A stretch of 64,000 nt of DNA, from contig JAHCKG010000021.1 of assembly GCA_026125895.1 (NCBI GenBank), forward strand, positions 1 to 64,000. The letters run 5' to 3'. The notes under the pieces are model-generated. The model was not told the origin of the DNA. It did no database searches and saw only the letters and a list, made by a program, of their open reading frames with translations. Shown one piece after another: positions 20,238-29,024 of the stretch (within the stretch, counting starts at the first letter, position 1; each line of letters begins with the position of its first letter). The stretch comes from Pseudolabrys sp. GTDB lineage: Bacteria; Pseudomonadota; Alphaproteobacteria; Rhizobiales; Xanthobacteraceae. The translations under genes were made by a program, and so were the position numbers.

Positions 20238-21506
20238 ATGCCGATGAGCAAACCCGCCGCGACCAATCTCCGCATCGATCCCGAGCGCCTGTGGGACGAC
20301 CTCATGGACACCGCCAAAATCGGCGGTACCGCGAAAGGCGGCATCTGCCGCCTCACCCTCACCGATCTCGACCGCCAGGTGCGCGACTGGTTCAAGGCCG
20401 CCGCCGAGAGCCTCGGTTGCACCGTCACCGTCGACGACATGGGCGCGATGTTCGCCCGCCGCCCCGGCCAGCGTAACGACATCCCGCCGATCGCCATGGG
20501 CAGCCATCTCGACACCCAGCCGACCGGCGGCAAGTTCGACGGCACGCTCGGCGTCCTCGCCGCGCTCGAGGCGCTGCGCACCTTGCATCGCGCCGGCTAC
20601 GAGACCTTCGCGCCGATCGAGGTGGTGAACTGGACCAACGAGGAAGGCTCGCGCTTCACCCCGGCGATGATCGCGTCCGGCGTGTTCGGCGGCGCCTTCG
20701 ACCGCGACTGGGCCGTGGCGCGGCAGGACCGCGCCGGCGTCAGCTTCGGCGAGGCGCTCGACGGCATCGGCTATCGCGGGCCGCAGCGCTGCGGCGAGCA
20801 TCCGCTGTCGGCGTTCTTCGAGGTGCATATCGAGCAGGGCCCCAAGCTCGAGGCCGCGAACAAGGACATCGGCGTCGTCACCGGCGTGCAGGCCATCCGC
20901 TGGTACGAGGCGACCTTCATCGGCCAGGACAGTCACGCCGGCACCACGCCGATGCAGCGCCGCCATGACGCGCTGCTGGGCGCTTCCAAGCTGGTGCAGG
21001 CCGTCAACGCCGCCGCGCACCGTCACCCGGGCGCCGTCGGCACCGTCGGTCTGCTTGAGGTCAAGCCGGGTTCGCCCAATGTCATCCCCGGCGAGGTGTT
21101 CCTGACCATCGATCTGCGCGATCCGCGCGAGAGCGTGCTCGACCGGATGGCGGAGGAGATCGCCGCGGAAGCCGAGGCGATCGGCGCCGCGCACGGCCTG
21201 AAGGTCGCCGTGAAGAACATCCTCGCGCAGCCGGCTGTGCATTTCGACCCGCAATGCATCGCCTCGGTGCGCGCCGCCGCCGCGGCCGCCGGCTTCATGA
21301 CCGAGGATCTGATGTCGGGCGCCGGCCACGACTCCGTCTATGTCTCCCGCGTCGCGCCGACCACCATGATCTTCGTGCCGTGCAAGGACGGCATCAGCCA
21401 CAACGAGGCGGAATATTCGAGCAAGGAGCAATGCGCCGCCGGCGCACAGGTGCTGCTGCAGGCCGTGCTCGATTACGACCGCAAGCTGGCGGAGAAATTG
21501 GGCTAG
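20238..21506 (+). CDS. M20-family Zn-dependent hydrolase, N-carbamoyl-L-amino-acid hydrolase / allantoate amidohydrolase type
   Basis: 422 aa. The dinuclear metal-site residues are visible in order: His in MGSHLDTQPTGGKFDG (with its Asp), Glu pair in NWTNEEGSRF, His in EVHIEQGPKLE, and His in GISHNEAEYSS. The dimerisation lid (FIGQDSHAGTTPMQRRHDAL) is typical. Members remove the carbamoyl group from N-carbamoyl amino acids or act on allantoate and ureidoglycine; which substrate is used cannot be told. ATG 20238 or 20244 could be the start. Part of a transport-plus-hydrolysis neighbourhood with the liv genes. Confidence 0.87.
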   Translation: MPMSKPAATNLRIDPERLWDDLMDTAKIGGTAKGGICRLTLTDLDRQVRDWFKAAAESLGCTVTVDDMGAMFARRPGQRNDIPPIAMGSHLDTQPTGGKFDGTLGVLAALEALRTLHRAGYETFAPIEVVNWTNEEGSRFTPAMIASGVFGGAFDRDWAVARQDRAGVSFGEALDGIGYRGPQRCGEHPLSAFFEVHIEQGPKLEAANKDIGVVTGVQAIRWYEATFIGQDSHAGTTPMQRRHDALLGASKLVQAVNAAAHRHPGAVGTVGLLEVKPGSPNVIPGEVFLTIDLRDPRESVLDRMAEEIAAEAEAIGAAHGLKVAVKNILAQPAVHFDPQCIASVRAAAAAAGFMTEDLMSGAGHDSVYVSRVAPTTMIFVPCKDGISHNEAEYSSKEQCAAGAQVLLQAVLDYDRKLAEKLG

Positions 21507-21509
21507 GCG

Positions 21510-22112
21510 CTACAGCGCTTCCTTGCGGGCGTGCAGCGCCATGGCGATCAGCGCGATGCCGCCAAACACCATGTTGATGCCGACCAGCAGGCCGAGCGCC
21601 CAGACCGCCGTCGACGGCAGGCCCATCAGCAGCATGGCGGCGAGCACTAGATCGACGACGCCGCTCGCCAGCATCCAGCCCCACTGGCCGGACAATTCGC
21701 GGCGGTGGTCGAGCGCGAAGAAGATCGAGGCGATGCCCTCGATCATGAAGAAGGCGATCAGGATCAGCGTCAGCGACAGTGCCCCGGCGATCGGTTGAGC
21801 GAGCAGCCAGGCGCCGGCCAGGATCGCCAGCGCCGCCGACACCAGCGCCCACCAGAAGCCCGGCGCGTTGCGCATCCAGAAAGTCGTGATCAGGCCGATG
21901 ACGCCGCTGGCCAGAAACAGCCAGCCGAACAGGATGGTCACCGCCAACGTCGCCAGCGGCGGGATCAGGATGGCGATGGCGCCGAGCAGGAGCAGCGCGA
22001 TGCCCTCGGCGAGGTAAAGCTTCCAGTGTTCGTGGATCGCCTTGACCACCGCCCGTTGCATGGCGGCGACATCGCTGTTTTCGGCCTGCGGCTGCGGCAG
22101 ATCGGTCGGCAT
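21510..22112 (-). CDS. HdeD-like (DUF308) six-helix membrane protein
   Basis: 200 aa from ATG 22112 with AGGGAG upstream. About six hydrophobic segments in three pairs: YLAEGIALLLLGAIAILIPP, LAVTILFGWLFLASGVIGLI, FWWALVSAALAILAGAWLL, LSLTLILIAFFMIEGIASIF, GWMLASGVVDLVLAAMLLMG and ALGLLVGINMVFGGIALIAM. This is the HdeD pattern; E. coli HdeD is linked to acid resistance at high cell density, but alphaproteobacterial members are uncharacterised. Its stop lies three bases from that of the convergent hydrolase. Confidence 0.8.
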   Translation of the reverse strand: MPTDLPQPQAENSDVAAMQRAVVKAIHEHWKLYLAEGIALLLLGAIAILIPPLATLAVTILFGWLFLASGVIGLITTFWMRNAPGFWWALVSAALAILAGAWLLAQPIAGALSLTLILIAFFMIEGIASIFFALDHRRELSGQWGWMLASGVVDLVLAAMLLMGLPSTAVWALGLLVGINMVFGGIALIAMALHARKEAL

Positions 22113-22191
22113 GACAAAACTCCCTGGAAGGGTTCGGGTCCGGCTCCGGGCGGAACTTAGCGCAATACCGGGGCGGGCCGCTATATCGAGT

Positions 22192-22713
22192 CTACTTCTC
22201 CACCCAGTCCCCGCACTTCGCCACATCGCCCTGCCCGCCCCACGGCATGATCGGCACCGACGAGGTCGAGTTCTTCGGCGAACCCTCGATGATGCGATCG
22301 CTGTAGACCATGTAGACCAGCACGTTGCGCTTGGCGTCGCAGCCGCGAACGATCTGCATCTTCTTGAAGAACAGCGAGCGGCGCTGGCGGAAGACATCCT
22401 CGCCCTGCTCGAACTTGGCCTTGAACTTGATCGGCCCGATCTGCCGGCAGGCCAGCGAAATATCGGAGACCTCCTCGGCGACGCCGATCCAGCCCTTGAA
22501 GCCGCCGCGCTCCGGCACGGTGAAGTGACAGGCGACGCCCTCGACCTCCGGGTCGTCGAGACCGTAGGTGGCGAGCTTGTCGTTCGGCGTCAGCCACTTG
22601 AACACCGTCGATTTCTTGAAGATCAGGTCCGGCTGATCGGCGGCCTGGGCCACGCCGAACACGAAGAGCGCCGCCAGCGCCGCTATCACGAAACGAACCA
22701 CGGAATCCTCCAC
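22192..22713 (-). CDS. creA: CreA-family periplasmic protein
   Basis: 173 aa with a signal peptide (FVIAALAALFVFGVAQAA). The family body is recognisable: IFKKSTVFKWLTPNDKL, DDPEVEGVACHFT, VAEEVSDISLACRQIGPI, FFKKMQIVRGCDAKRNVLVYMVYSD. CreA proteins carry three or four conserved cysteines, seen here, and their biochemical role is unknown despite the name. Single gene on the - strand, divergent from the chemoreceptor gene. Confidence 0.85.
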   Translation of the reverse strand: MEDSVVRFVIAALAALFVFGVAQAADQPDLIFKKSTVFKWLTPNDKLATYGLDDPEVEGVACHFTVPERGGFKGWIGVAEEVSDISLACRQIGPIKFKAKFEQGEDVFRQRRSLFFKKMQIVRGCDAKRNVLVYMVYSDRIIEGSPKNSTSSVPIMPWGGQGDVAKCGDWVEK

Positions 22714-22828
22714 CGCCAGATACGAGCGACGTTTAGATAGGCGCTGGCGGTACCGTCCGGAAGGATCGGTAACCGGCTCTCTCGCCTATTTTTACATTCT
22801 GGATTGCAATCCGTGGATGGGTTCTTGC

Positions 22829-22843
22829 TTAACACGACCCTAA
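22829..22843 (+). promoter_or_regulatory. CtrA-like site upstream of the chemoreceptor gene
   Basis: TTAA-N7-CTAA, one mismatch from the alphaproteobacterial CtrA consensus TTAA-N7-TTAA, 76 bases before the proposed start. Chemotaxis genes are frequent CtrA targets in this class; function here is inference. Confidence 0.4.
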
Positions 22844-22918
22844 ATCGAGAACGCTAAAGTGACCGTGTCGGACGGCGCCGTGCCAGATCCGCTTCCCATC
22901 GCGGCAGAGAGACCAGCC

Positions 22919-24556
22919 ATGCGCCTCAACAAGCCAGTCATCGACACCGAGTTTGCTCTCATTGAAGGCAAGACGATCGTTTCGACGACGGACCTGCAAG
23001 GCAACATCACCTACGCCAATACGTATTTCATCGAAGCCAGCGGCTATTCGGAGGAGGAACTCCTCGGCGCGCCGCAGAACATCCTGCGCCATCCGGACAT
23101 GCCGGCGAGCGCCTTCAAGAATCTGTGGGCCACCATCCAAGCCGGTCTGCCGTGGCGCGGTCTGGTCAAAAACCGCCGCAAGAACGGTGAATATTATTGG
23201 GTGATGGCGAATGTGACCCCCGTAATCGAGAACGGCAAACCTGTCGGCTACATGTCGGTGCGCACCAAACCGACGCGCCAGCAGATCGACCTCGCCGCCC
23301 GGCTTTACGTTCGGGAGGCCGCCACGGCCGGCAGCGTCAAGCTGTGCCAGGGCCAGCCGGTGATGTCGTCATGGCGGGATCTCTCCTTCGTCCAGGGCTT
23401 CTCGATGGCGACACGTACGCGCGCCATCATGGCGACGCTCCTTGCCGCCATCGCCGCGGCCGGCCTCGCCGGAACCACGTCGGGCCAATCCGGATGGGCC
23501 GGCGCCGCCGGCGGCGCCGCCTGGATCCTGGCCGCATCGGTCTGGTTCTATCTGGAGCGCAACATCCTCAAACCGATCAACGCCGCGATCCATCTCACTC
23601 AATGCATGGCGGGAGGCGATCTGACCAGCCGGATCGAAACAAGCCAGACCGATGAGATCGGCCAGTTGCTGCGCGCTCTGGGGCAACTCAATACCAATCT
23701 GCATTCGATCGTGGGCGACATCCGCAACACCTTCAACGACATTCTGGCGGCGACCGGTCAGGTTGCAGGCGGCAATCGCGATCTGTCCGAGCGCACCGAC
23801 TCGCAGGCCGCCGCGCTGGAAGAGACCGCCGCCAGCATGGAGGAACTGAGCGCCGCGGTGAAACAGAACGCCGACAACTCGCACAACGGCGACCGGTTTG
23901 CTGCAAACGCCGTGCAAACCGCCGAAAAAGGCAACGCCATCGTCGGCAATGTCGTCTCGACGATCGCCGACATCAGCGATTCATCGAACAAGATCGTCGA
24001 TATCGTCGGCATCATCAACGGCATCGCCTATCAGACCAACCTCCTGGCGCTGAACGCCGCCGTCGAGGCTGCGCGCGCCGGCGAGGCCGGCCGCGGCTTC
24101 GCCGTGGTCGCGACCGAGGTGCGTAGTCTTGCACAACGCTCCGCCGCGGCCGCCACCGATATTCGTCAATTGATCGAAACCTCGGTCGCCAAGGTCAATC
24201 ACGGTACGGTGCTCGCCAACGACGCGGGCGCCGCGATGAAGGATATTCTGGCCGCCGTCAGTAAAATGACGGGCCTTATGGCCGATATCGCCAGCGCTTC
24301 ATCCGAACAGAGCACCGGCATCAGCCAGATCGCCGACGCCGTGACGGAAATGGACCAGGTGACGCAGCAGAACGCCGCCCAGGTCGAGGAAACCTCGGTC
24401 GCGACCGATCAGCTCGAACGGCGCAGCAACAAGCTCATGCAGGCTCTCGACGTCTTCAAGCTCAGCCACGCCGGCGCGCCGACGACGGCCTCCGGCACGC
24501 CGGTCTCGACGGCGCCGCGGCCGAAAACCGTCCGCGCCGCGCGCAAGGCGGCCTGA
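22919..24556 (+). CDS. PAS-containing methyl-accepting chemotaxis protein (Aer-like)
   Basis: 545 aa from ATG 22919 ([17 protein letters not shown]); a longer frame opens at 22859 but the Aer-like N-terminus starts at 22919. Residues 1-125 form a PAS domain ([38 protein letters not shown]) as in redox/energy sensors. There is no periplasmic sensor domain; a short hydrophobic stretch ([14 protein letters not shown] and [14 protein letters not shown], about residues 175-220) anchors it. A HAMP segment ([11 protein letters not shown]) and the signalling tip ([20 protein letters not shown]) follow. It probably senses internal energy or redox state. The terminator after it is at 24590-24620. Confidence 0.9.
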   Translation: MRLNKPVIDTEFALIEGKTIVSTTDLQGNITYANTYFIEASGYSEEELLGAPQNILRHPDMPASAFKNLWATIQAGLPWRGLVKNRRKNGEYYWVMANVTPVIENGKPVGYMSVRTKPTRQQIDLAARLYVREAATAGSVKLCQGQPVMSSWRDLSFVQGFSMATRTRAIMATLLAAIAAAGLAGTTSGQSGWAGAAGGAAWILAASVWFYLERNILKPINAAIHLTQCMAGGDLTSRIETSQTDEIGQLLRALGQLNTNLHSIVGDIRNTFNDILAATGQVAGGNRDLSERTDSQAAALEETAASMEELSAAVKQNADNSHNGDRFAANAVQTAEKGNAIVGNVVSTIADISDSSNKIVDIVGIINGIAYQTNLLALNAAVEAARAGEAGRGFAVVATEVRSLAQRSAAAATDIRQLIETSVAKVNHGTVLANDAGAAMKDILAAVSKMTGLMADIASASSEQSTGISQIADAVTEMDQVTQQNAAQVEETSVATDQLERRSNKLMQALDVFKLSHAGAPTTASGTPVSTAPRPKTVRAARKAA

Positions 24557-24589
24557 GAAGCGCAACGAGAAGAAACCACGCGGAAGCCT

Positions 24590-24620
24590 GCCCGCGCGTC
24601 CATCGACGCGCGGGCTTTTT
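24590..24620 (+). terminator. Intrinsic terminator of the chemoreceptor gene
   Basis: Perfect 11-bp stem GCCCGCGCGTC (24590-24600) / GACGCGCGGGC (24605-24615), 4-base loop, then TTTTT. Confidence 0.92.
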
Positions 24621-24622
24621 CC

Positions 24623-26683
24623 TTACATGCCGAGCAGCCGCGGCAGGAAGGTCGAGAGGCCTTCCCAGTAGGTGACGAGCACCAGGAAGCCGAGCATCGT
24701 CAGCAGCCAGGGCCAGACCGCGACCGTCAGTTCGGTGATGCCCATCTTGGCGATGCCCGACGCGACATAGAGGTTGAGGCCGACCGGCGGATGGCACATG
24801 CCGACCTCCATGTTCACCGTCATCAGGATGCCGAAATGCACCGGGTCGATGCCGAGCTTCACCGCGACCGGGAACAGGATCGGCGCCATGATCAGGATGA
24901 TCGACGACGGCTCCATCACATTGCCGGCCAGCAGCAGCAGCACGTTGACGATGAGCAGGAAGCCGATCCAGCCGAAGCCCTGCGCGATCATCCATTCGGC
25001 CAGCGCGTGCGGAATGTTCTCGTAGGTCATCAGGAACGAGAACAGCACCGCATTGGTGATGATGTAGAGGATCATCGCGCTGAGGTTGGCCGATGACAGC
25101 AGCACGCGCGGCACGTCGCGCAGCGTCAGATCCTTGTAGACAAACACCGCGATGATGAACGCATAGACCGCGCTCACCGCGGCCGCTTCGGTCGGCGTGA
25201 ACAGGCCGGTATAGATGCCGCCGATGACGATGACGATGAGAGCCAGACCCCAGAACGAGTCGCGGAACGCCTTCAGCCGCTCGCGAAACGACGCCTTCGG
25301 CATGCGCGGATAATCGTTGCGCCAGGCGCGGTACCAGGTCGTCAACCCGAGCAGGAAGGCGAGCACGAGGCCCGGCACGATGCCGGCGATGAACAGCTTG
25401 CCGACCGAGGAATTGGTCGACACGGCGAACAGCACCATCGGAATCGACGGCGGAATGAGAATCCCGAGCGAGCCGGAGGTGGTGACGACGCCGGCGCCGA
25501 AGCGCTTCGGGAAACCTTGCGCCGCCATGGCCGGCAGGATCACCGAGCCGATCGCCACCACGGTGGCCGGCGACGAACCGGAGATCGCGGCGAACAGCGC
25601 ACAGGCAACGACCGCGGCGAGCGCGAGGCCGCCGTACCAGTGGCCGACCATCGCCGTAGCGAAGGCGATCATGCGCCGCGCCACGCCGCCGTGAGTAAGG
25701 AAATTGCCGGCGAGGATGAAGAACGGGATCGCCATGATCTCGAAATTCTCGATGCCGGTGAACAGCTTCAGCGCCACCGATTCCGTGCGCACGTCGGTCA
25801 GCGTGAACATGAAGGTGAGCACGGTGAGACCGAGCGCGATCGAGACCGGCATACCGGTCAGCATCAGCGACAAGAGCAGCGCGAACACGATGATCACGCG
25901 CATGAACTGCGGCAACACGATCACATGCGCGGACTGCGCGAAGCAGATCGCCGCGATCAGGATCGGCAGCAGGATCAGGATGAGGCCGAGCGGCGAGATG
26001 CGCCCCTTCTCCGGCGTCGCGGCGGTCGGCACGGCATCGGCCGGGTGCAGGGCGTCGGCCGCGGCGGCGTCGGCATCGACGCCTTCGACGGCGCCGGCGT
26101 CATGATGCGGCAGTTCGCCGGTCCAGTAGAACCACCAGGCGACCTGGAGGAAGCGGAAGCACATCAGGCCGGAGCCGAGCGGGATCGCCAGATAGACGAA
26201 CCACATCGGCGCTTCGAGATCGTTCGACTGCTGCCCGGTGTGCCACATCTGGATGACGAAGGACAAACCGAAGGCGGCGACGATGGCGGTGAACAGCGCG
26301 CCGCACAAAAGCGCGAAGGTCACGACCCGCTGGCGCGAGTGCGGGGCCAGCATGTTGACCAGCACGTCGACGCCGACATGGATGCCGGTCCGCACGCCGT
26401 AAGCGGCGCCGAACTTGGCCATCCAGATGAACATGTAGATGCAGAGCTCCTGCGCCCAGGACACGTCCTGCGCCGCGAGGAACATGAAGATCGAGCGGAA
26501 CGGCGCCGCCAGTCCGGGCATGCCATGGGCGGTGAGCCACTTGGCGAAATCGATCGAGGCGCCGGAGCCGTAGCGGTGGATCACCGCGAAGAAAATGAGC
26601 ACGGTCGCCACCGCGATCAGCGTGGCGATGATCCACTCTTCGAGTCTATTGAGAATCCGCGACAGCACGGCATTTCCCCCCAA
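24623..26683 (-). CDS. TRAP transporter fused small-large permease (DctQ-DctM)
   Basis: 686 aa. Residues 1-190 are a DctQ-type four-helix subunit (WIIATLIAVATVLIFFAVIHRY, WAQELCIYMFIWMAKFGAAYGVR). A charged, Ala/Asp-rich linker follows (about 190-225, GVDADAAAADALHPADAVP), then a complete DctM subunit with about 12 helices (MLTGMPVSIALGLTVL, GNFLTHGGVARRMI, ISGSSPATVVAIGSVILPAM, LIPPSIPMVLFAVSTNSS, MEPSSIILIMAPILFPV). Such fusions are known among TRAP systems. It is preceded by dctP in the same orientation, with a hairpin between. Substrate is presumably an organic acid. Confidence 0.93.
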   Translation of the reverse strand: MGGNAVLSRILNRLEEWIIATLIAVATVLIFFAVIHRYGSGASIDFAKWLTAHGMPGLAAPFRSIFMFLAAQDVSWAQELCIYMFIWMAKFGAAYGVRTGIHVGVDVLVNMLAPHSRQRVVTFALLCGALFTAIVAAFGLSFVIQMWHTGQQSNDLEAPMWFVYLAIPLGSGLMCFRFLQVAWWFYWTGELPHHDAGAVEGVDADAAAADALHPADAVPTAATPEKGRISPLGLILILLPILIAAICFAQSAHVIVLPQFMRVIIVFALLLSLMLTGMPVSIALGLTVLTFMFTLTDVRTESVALKLFTGIENFEIMAIPFFILAGNFLTHGGVARRMIAFATAMVGHWYGGLALAAVVACALFAAISGSSPATVVAIGSVILPAMAAQGFPKRFGAGVVTTSGSLGILIPPSIPMVLFAVSTNSSVGKLFIAGIVPGLVLAFLLGLTTWYRAWRNDYPRMPKASFRERLKAFRDSFWGLALIVIVIGGIYTGLFTPTEAAAVSAVYAFIIAVFVYKDLTLRDVPRVLLSSANLSAMILYIITNAVLFSFLMTYENIPHALAEWMIAQGFGWIGFLLIVNVLLLLAGNVMEPSSIILIMAPILFPVAVKLGIDPVHFGILMTVNMEVGMCHPPVGLNLYVASGIAKMGITELTVAVWPWLLTMLGFLVLVTYWEGLSTFLPRLLGM

Positions 26684-26707
26684 AGTCTTTCACGTCCGTT
26701 GAAGCAA

Positions 26708-26740
26708 ATTCGGCCGGGAATATCGATTCCCGGCCGCTTT
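26708..26740 (-). terminator. Hairpin between dctP and dctQM
   Basis: Perfect 10-bp stem GGCCGGGAAT (26712-26721) / ATTCCCGGCC (26726-26735), 4-base loop, no U-run. Probably a partial terminator or 3'-end stabiliser allowing more binding protein than permease. Confidence 0.6.
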
Positions 26741-26761
26741 GCATTGTTCTGGAACGGACGA

Positions 26762-27766
26762 TCAGTTCATCTTGACGCCGAGTTCCTTCGACATGATGTC
26801 GAGCACTTCCTGGCCGACGCGGCCCTTCGCCCACTTGTAGGTCGGCGCCATCGCTTCGCGCCAGGCCTTCTTCTGGTCGTCGTTGAGGTAGTGCAGCTCG
26901 GCCTTGCCCTTGGCCTTGATCTGCTTGAGGGCGTCGACGTTCTCTTCATGCGCGATCGAGTTGGTGTAGTCGGTCGCCTCGTCCATCGCCTTCTCGAGTT
27001 GCGTGCGGATGTCGGCCGGCAGGCCGCCCCAGAACTTCGAGTTGACGATCACCGCGTATTGCAGATGCGCGTGGTTCGCCACGGTGATGTGCTTCTGCAC
27101 CTCATCGAACTTCTGCGTCAGATAGTTGGACGGCGTGTTCTCGCAGCCATCGACGACGCCGGTCTGCAGCGCCTGATAGACTTCCGAGAAGGCCATGATC
27201 TGCGGGATCGAGCCCATGAGGCGGAAGTACTGATCGGCAATCTTCGAACCGGAGATGCGGAATTTCTTGCCCTGGAAATCGGCCGGCATCAGCAGCGGCT
27301 CGTTCGACGAGACCATGTGGAAGCCGTTGTCCCAATAGGCGAGGCCCTTGATGCCCTTCGCCTCGAGCTTCGAGAACAGATACTTGCCGACCGCGCCCTT
27401 CATGGTCTTGGCGTATTCGGCGTCGTCCTTGAACAGCCAGGGCAGATCGAGCGCTTCGAATTCCTTGGCGCCGAGCGGCGCGAACTTGGCGGTCGAGGGC
27501 GCCAGCATCTGCACCGAGCCGAGCTGCAACGCTTCGATCTCTTCCTTGTCCTTGTACAACTGGGAGTTCGGATAGACTTCGACCTTGACCTTGCCGTTGG
27601 TGTACTTCTCGGCAAGTTCCTTGAACTTCAGTGCGCCTTTGCCCTTCGGCGTATCGTTGGCGACGACGTGGCTGAATTTGATGACGATGGGCGACTGGGC
27701 GGCAGCCACATTCGCAGTCAAGGCCAGTGCGGCAACCGCACCGATCAACGCGACAAACTTTTTCAT
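26762..27766 (-). CDS. dctP: TRAP transporter solute-binding protein (DctP family)
   Basis: 334 aa from ATG 27766 (signal peptide MKKFVALIGAVAALALTANVAAAQ); the frame extends further upstream but would bury the signal. Mature protein begins SPIVIKFSHVVANDTPKGKGA, with the DctP-family core FRISGSKIADQYFRLMGSIP and the carboxylate-binding Arg region, then EVYQALQTGVVDGCENTPSNY. These bind C4-dicarboxylates or related acids. It is the first gene of the dctP-dctQM operon. Confidence 0.92.
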   Translation of the reverse strand: MKKFVALIGAVAALALTANVAAAQSPIVIKFSHVVANDTPKGKGALKFKELAEKYTNGKVKVEVYPNSQLYKDKEEIEALQLGSVQMLAPSTAKFAPLGAKEFEALDLPWLFKDDAEYAKTMKGAVGKYLFSKLEAKGIKGLAYWDNGFHMVSSNEPLLMPADFQGKKFRISGSKIADQYFRLMGSIPQIMAFSEVYQALQTGVVDGCENTPSNYLTQKFDEVQKHITVANHAHLQYAVIVNSKFWGGLPADIRTQLEKAMDEATDYTNSIAHEENVDALKQIKAKGKAELHYLNDDQKKAWREAMAPTYKWAKGRVGQEVLDIMSKELGVKMN

Positions 27767-27926
27767 GAGCAATCCCAAGCGTTTCCTGAAGGGCTCTTTT
27801 GACCCGCCTGGAATGGCGGGCGCTTTCGGCCCATAGGTGTGAGGGCCGGGACATTTTGACACGCGTCACCCGGCCATCTTGATTTGTATAACGGTTTCGT
27901 CCTCGCGAAAAGCCCAGATTTCGGGC

Positions 27927-28913
27927 TCAGGCCCAGAGGCGCTCGCCTTCGAGGCCTTTGTAGAGGCCGGCGACGAATTCGCCGTAGCCGTTGAACAGCA
28001 AAGTCGGGCGCCGTTCACCGGTTCCAATCACCTCTTCGGTCGCCTGGCTCCAGCGCGGATGCGGGACCTCGGGATTGACGTTGGCCCAGAACCCGTACTC
28101 GGACGCCTGCAACTTTTCCCACATGCCCTTCGGCCGTTCCTCGACGAAGGAGAAGCGCACGATCGACTTGATCGACTTGAAGCCGTACTTCCATGGCACC
28201 GCCAGCCGCAACGGCGCGCCGTGCTGCTTGGCCATCGGATGGCCGTAGGCGCCGGTGGCGATGAAGGTGAGATCGTTGGTCGCCTCCGCCATCGTCAGAC
28301 CTTCGACATAGGGCCACGGATACCAGGGCTGGCGCTGGCCGGGCGCGACCTTCGGATTGAGGAAGGTTTCCATTCTGACGTACTTCGCCGAGCCCTGCGG
28401 ATTGGCGAAGGACACCAGCTTGGCCAGCGGAAAGCCGGTCCAGGCGATCGCCATGCCCCAGGCCTCGACGCAGCGATGGCGATAGGCGCGCTCCTCGAGC
28501 CCCATCTTCTTGATGAGATCGTCGGCGTCGATCTCCATCGGCTTCTCGACGAGGCCATCGATCTTCACCGTCCAAGGCCGGATCGGCAGCTTCTGCGCCT
28601 GCTCGGCGACATCCTTGGTCGAGTTGAACTCATAGAAATTGTTGTAGTTGGCGTTCACCTTCTCCGCGGTGATCGGACGATCGAGCGTGTATTTGTCGTT
28701 GTGCTTGGCCGGATACAAACCCGCATTGGGGTCGGGAAGATTGGCGGCGTCATCGACTCGCTGCGCCTGCGCCAGACCGGAGGCCAGCACCGGAGCGAGC
28801 GCCAGCGCCCCGGCGCCGCCGATGAGCAGCTTGCGGCGGCTGAACACCAGGTGTTCGGGCGTGATCTGGCTCTGCGGAATTTCCCAACCGCGGCGGCGGA
28901 TGATGTTCGTCAT
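27927..28913 (-). CDS. msrP: MsrP, periplasmic protein-methionine-sulfoxide reductase catalytic subunit
   Basis: 328 aa molybdopterin enzyme (formerly YedY) that repairs oxidised methionine in periplasmic proteins. A Tat-type signal (SRRKLLIGGAGALALAPVLASG, residues 25-46) is present. The molybdenum ligand is Cys148 in AYRHRCVEAWGM, and the family blocks PIRPWTVKIDGLVEKP, YPWPYVEGLTMAEA, and RLAVPWKYGFKSIKSI follow. Its usual membrane partner msrQ is not next to it and is not seen in the window. A strong promoter lies upstream. Confidence 0.95.
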   Translation of the reverse strand: MTNIIRRRGWEIPQSQITPEHLVFSRRKLLIGGAGALALAPVLASGLAQAQRVDDAANLPDPNAGLYPAKHNDKYTLDRPITAEKVNANYNNFYEFNSTKDVAEQAQKLPIRPWTVKIDGLVEKPMEIDADDLIKKMGLEERAYRHRCVEAWGMAIAWTGFPLAKLVSFANPQGSAKYVRMETFLNPKVAPGQRQPWYPWPYVEGLTMAEATNDLTFIATGAYGHPMAKQHGAPLRLAVPWKYGFKSIKSIVRFSFVEERPKGMWEKLQASEYGFWANVNPEVPHPRWSQATEEVIGTGERRPTLLFNGYGEFVAGLYKGLEGERLWA

Positions 28914-28939
28914 ATGACCCTCTCTCGGCCTCGTCCCTT

Positions 28940-28969
28940 ATTATACGAGGTAAGGCGCCGGGGGGATCA
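28940..28969 (-). promoter_or_regulatory. Sigma-70-type promoter for msrP
   Basis: Reading the - strand: TTGATC (28969-28964), an 18-base spacer, then a perfect -10 TATAAT (28945-28940), 27 bases before the ATG at 28913. GAGAGAGGG serves as the ribosome-binding region. Confidence 0.75.
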
Positions 28970-29024
28970 AACGCAAATCACGGATGCTTGTCCCCCCCCC
29001 GCGAAACGGAGAAGGGGAAGAAGG

